The notes beneath the pieces are model-generated. The model was not told the origin of the DNA. It saw only the letters and a program-made list of their open reading frames with translations, and did not search any database. The translations under genes and the position numbers were made by a program. A DNA stretch of 64,000 nt from JAAELZ01 sp965223465. Lineage in GTDB: Bacteria; Pseudomonadota; Gammaproteobacteria; Arenicellales; Poriferihabitantaceae. How positions within the stretch are numbered: position 1 is the first letter of the stretch; every line of letters begins with the position of its first letter. The stretch covers positions 2,356,001-2,420,000 of the forward strand of contig OZ245025.1 in assembly GCA_965223465.1 (NCBI GenBank). Direction: 5' to 3'. Below, in pieces: positions 62,301 to 64,000 of this stretch.

Positions 62301-62711
62301 ATGAGTGCACGGCTAGATCTCGTTAGCAGGTTCTACCATGAGTTGTGGAACAAACATAAGCTCGAAATTGCCCCCGATATTCTGTCGCCAAACATCATAT
62401 TTCGAGGTTCGCTTGGTGATGAAAAACAAGGCCTTAGTGGTGTTGCGGAGTACGTCAATAGAATTCATACAGCGTTAGATAAATATCACTGTGAGATAAT
62501 CGCACTATCGGAAAAAACGGACAAAGTTAGGGCAACGGTTGATTTTTCGGGAATTCATCAAGCATCGTTTCTAGGCTATCCGCCATCAGGCAAGCCAGTG
62601 CAATGGCAGGGAAAAGCTGTTTTTCGTTTCACAGAATCTCTCATTGATGAAATTCAGGTGTATTCTGATGTCGGTGCATTGAGGCGGCAGCTTGAATCAA
62701 ATGAAACCTAA
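62301..62711 (+). CDS. SnoaL/ester-cyclase-like NTF2-fold protein, cassette
   Basis: 136 residues from the ATG at 62301, where the SnoaL pattern begins (LDLVSRFYHELWNKHKLEIAPDILSPNIIFRG). A longer reading from an ATG at 62256 adds 15 residues that do not fit the family and fall in the region where the previous cassette's attC should lie. Later blocks GLSGVAEYVNRIHTAL and VQWQGKAVFRFTESLIDEIQVYSD fit the fold. Binds or converts an unknown small molecule. Confidence 0.8.
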   Translation: MSARLDLVSRFYHELWNKHKLEIAPDILSPNIIFRGSLGDEKQGLSGVAEYVNRIHTALDKYHCEIIALSEKTDKVRATVDFSGIHQASFLGYPPSGKPVQWQGKAVFRFTESLIDEIQVYSDVGALRRQLESNET

Positions 62712-62777
62712 TCTATTGGGGCGTTACCAGCGTGACGCGCGCTGCCACAACCCAAGGTTTTATACCCATTAATCGAG

Positions 62778-63425
62778 ATGCATCTCGTTCTGTTTGATAT
62801 TGATGGAACGCTCGTCGACTCGTCAGACTACGAGACGCGGCTTTATTCAGATGCAATCGCAGAAGTAATAGACACGCCATTTGAACGAGATTGGCGTCGT
62901 TATAGAAACGTTACCGATGGCGGTATTCTCGACGAAATAATTGAAGGATGTGGATTGACCGGCGAACGTTACGATATTCATTCCCGTGTAAAAGAAAATT
63001 TCATCGAGAAAACGAAGCAGCATTTCGCTAATTATCCGGCCTCTGTAAAAGAAATACCCGGTGCCAAATTCTTATTTGATGGGTTATGCGCGCATTGTTT
63101 ATGCACAGTGGCAATTGCGACGGGTGGGTGGGAAGAAACTGCTCGTTTAAAGCTGTCGGGAATTGGCGTCGATACCGACCGCATACCACTTGCTTCAGGT
63201 TCCGATTCGACCAGCCGGAAAGAGATCATGAAGATTGCTGAAAAAAGCGCTCTAGGTGATACTCGACCAATGACGAAAACCTATTTTGGTGATGCAATTT
63301 GGGATAAATTAGCCAGCGAATCACTGGGGTTTGATTTCGTGGCGGTTGGAAATAATGTTAGTCATGTGACCCAATTCCCCGATTTACAAGCGCATGAAGA
63401 AATCTTTAAGCATTTAGGTATTTAA
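62778..63425 (+). CDS. HAD superfamily hydrolase, cassette
   Basis: 215 residues. Motif I is LVLFDIDGTLVDSS with D7 and D9; the helical cap follows (about 16-90); motif II is near AIATGGW; motif III lysine near SRKEIM; motif IV is YFGDAIWD. A phosphatase of the phosphoglycolate-phosphatase-like subgroup is likely. Substrate unknown. Confidence 0.88.
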   Translation: MHLVLFDIDGTLVDSSDYETRLYSDAIAEVIDTPFERDWRRYRNVTDGGILDEIIEGCGLTGERYDIHSRVKENFIEKTKQHFANYPASVKEIPGAKFLFDGLCAHCLCTVAIATGGWEETARLKLSGIGVDTDRIPLASGSDSTSRKEIMKIAEKSALGDTRPMTKTYFGDAIWDKLASESLGFDFVAVGNNVSHVTQFPDLQAHEEIFKHLGI

Positions 63426-63555
63426 CCAGGTAATGTAGTGTGCCGCTTCGTCTAACCTGTCTTTTTGGAAATACAAAAGACGTGCTAGCTCTCGTTGGCT
63501 AAAGATCGAGGACGTTGGGATCATTTAATCGGTTTAAGCTTTCGATGAGGATAGC

Positions 63556-63987
63556 ATGATAAAACAATGGCTCACCAAGAACATGGGGACGAAATGGTCA
63601 GGTCGTGGGGAGCTATGGCTTGATCCAGAAGGAAACTACGCCGAGAATTATGACTGTGCACTGTCTATTGACTCCGATGGAATGCATTATTCCTGGTCTT
63701 ATGCAGACCAAAGGAATAAAGGCAAGTTTACCTTTAATGAAAGCGGGGCAGTTTGGGTAGATAGCTGGCACCAGCCAAAACCTGTGGAGTGTTTTAATGT
63801 GCCAGAAGCATGGGGTTTGTTCTCGGTTCGTTATTCATATGAGGTTCCTGATAGTTCTAACTGGGGTTGGCGAAGCATGCTTTCCGAACGGCCGGATGGC
63901 TCCCTGGTGTTGCAGATGACGAATATTACACCTTGGGGGGAAGAAGGTCGGGCGGTGAAAATGGTGTTTACCCGTAAAAAGGCCTAA
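63556..63987 (+). CDS. Hypothetical cytosolic protein, last cassette in window
   Basis: 143 residues, Trp- and aromatic-rich, no signal peptide: GTKWSGRGELWLDPEGNYAENYDCALSI, then YSWSYADQRNKGKFTFNESGAVWVDSWHQ and LQMTNITPWGEEGRAVKMVFTRK. The repeated strands suggest a lipocalin or DUF1579-like barrel, but I cannot assign it. The stop codon lies in an attC core at 63982. Confidence 0.72.
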   Translation: MIKQWLTKNMGTKWSGRGELWLDPEGNYAENYDCALSIDSDGMHYSWSYADQRNKGKFTFNESGAVWVDSWHQPKPVECFNVPEAWGLFSVRYSYEVPDSSNWGWRSMLSERPDGSLVLQMTNITPWGEEGRAVKMVFTRKKA

Positions 63988-64000
63988 CAGCAGCCTAAAT
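63982..64000 (+). other. Left end of an attC site, cut by the window edge
   Basis: GCCTAAC (63982-63988) fits RYYYAAC exactly and contains the stop codon of the preceding gene. CAGCAGCC follows and the site runs off the edge, so the array probably continues. Confidence 0.65.

Noticed and set aside
1..64000. CRISPR array, rRNA genes or insertion sequences
   Set aside because: I saw no regularly spaced repeats, rRNA-like sequence or transposase; the only repeats are the integron leaders and internal repeats of the lipoprotein.

Overview
The window looks like a piece of chromosome from a gammaproteobacterium, probably marine or saline-associated. Evidence: an enterobacterial-type LPS core glucosyltransferase and heptose kinase (here fused), a tRNA-Leu gene with an encoded CCA end, an integron integrase platform, and a large set of genes for methylated osmolytes (creatine, sarcosine, betaine-type compounds). 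I would not name a genus. Gene calls rest on reading translated proteins and recalling family motifs; no database search was run.

Layout. 0-12.8 kb is mostly housekeeping: LPS core (WaaG-WaaP fusion, GalE), an M18 aminopeptidase, a LemA/DUF2207 pair, a rhomboid protease, a PuuD-like membrane protein, a repeat-rich lipoprotein and two c-type cytochromes. 12.8-19.8 kb is a candidate sulfoacetate-type catabolic cluster: a GntR regulator with a perfect 18-bp palindrome in the divergent promoter, a TctABC-type transporter, an acylating aldehyde dehydrogenase resembling SauS and an acyl-CoA ligase resembling SauT. 19.8-22.1 kb holds a small esterase, tRNA-Leu(CAG), an exported protein and an HPP protein.

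22.1-47.2 kb is a one-carbon / methylated-amine island. It has heterotetrameric sarcosine oxidase (SoxBDAG), a PotABCD-like ABC transporter, a class V aminotransferase, a hotdog thioesterase and a BCCT transporter. A corrinoid/tetrahydrofolate module follows: corrinoid protein, DUF1638, a small Virulence_fact-type protein, a split methylene-THF reductase, a methyl-THF:corrinoid methyltransferase and a RamA-like corrinoid activator. It ends with a DUF1989 protein, a GlxA/GbdR-type regulator and creatinase. Creatinase would give sarcosine plus urea, sarcosine oxidase would give glycine plus methylene-THF, and the THF/corrinoid enzymes would handle the methyl groups. A betaine-homocysteine methyltransferase-like gene lies at 51.9 kb. 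Several of these proteins share Arg-rich C-terminal tails.

47.2-64 kb is accessory. A reverse-strand integron integrase (54.5-55.5 kb) faces an attI region and an array of plus-strand single-gene cassettes running off the right edge: SIR2-like, VOC, hydrolases, GNATs, SnoaL, HAD and unknowns. Two cassettes with attC-like ends (49.3-50.7 kb) lie on the far side of the integrase. The most unusual signal is a family of about 180-nt leader repeats, beginning with a 27-nt hairpin (TTCCCG...CGGGAA) and containing a conserved TATACT. They start exactly at cassette boundaries in front of unrelated genes.
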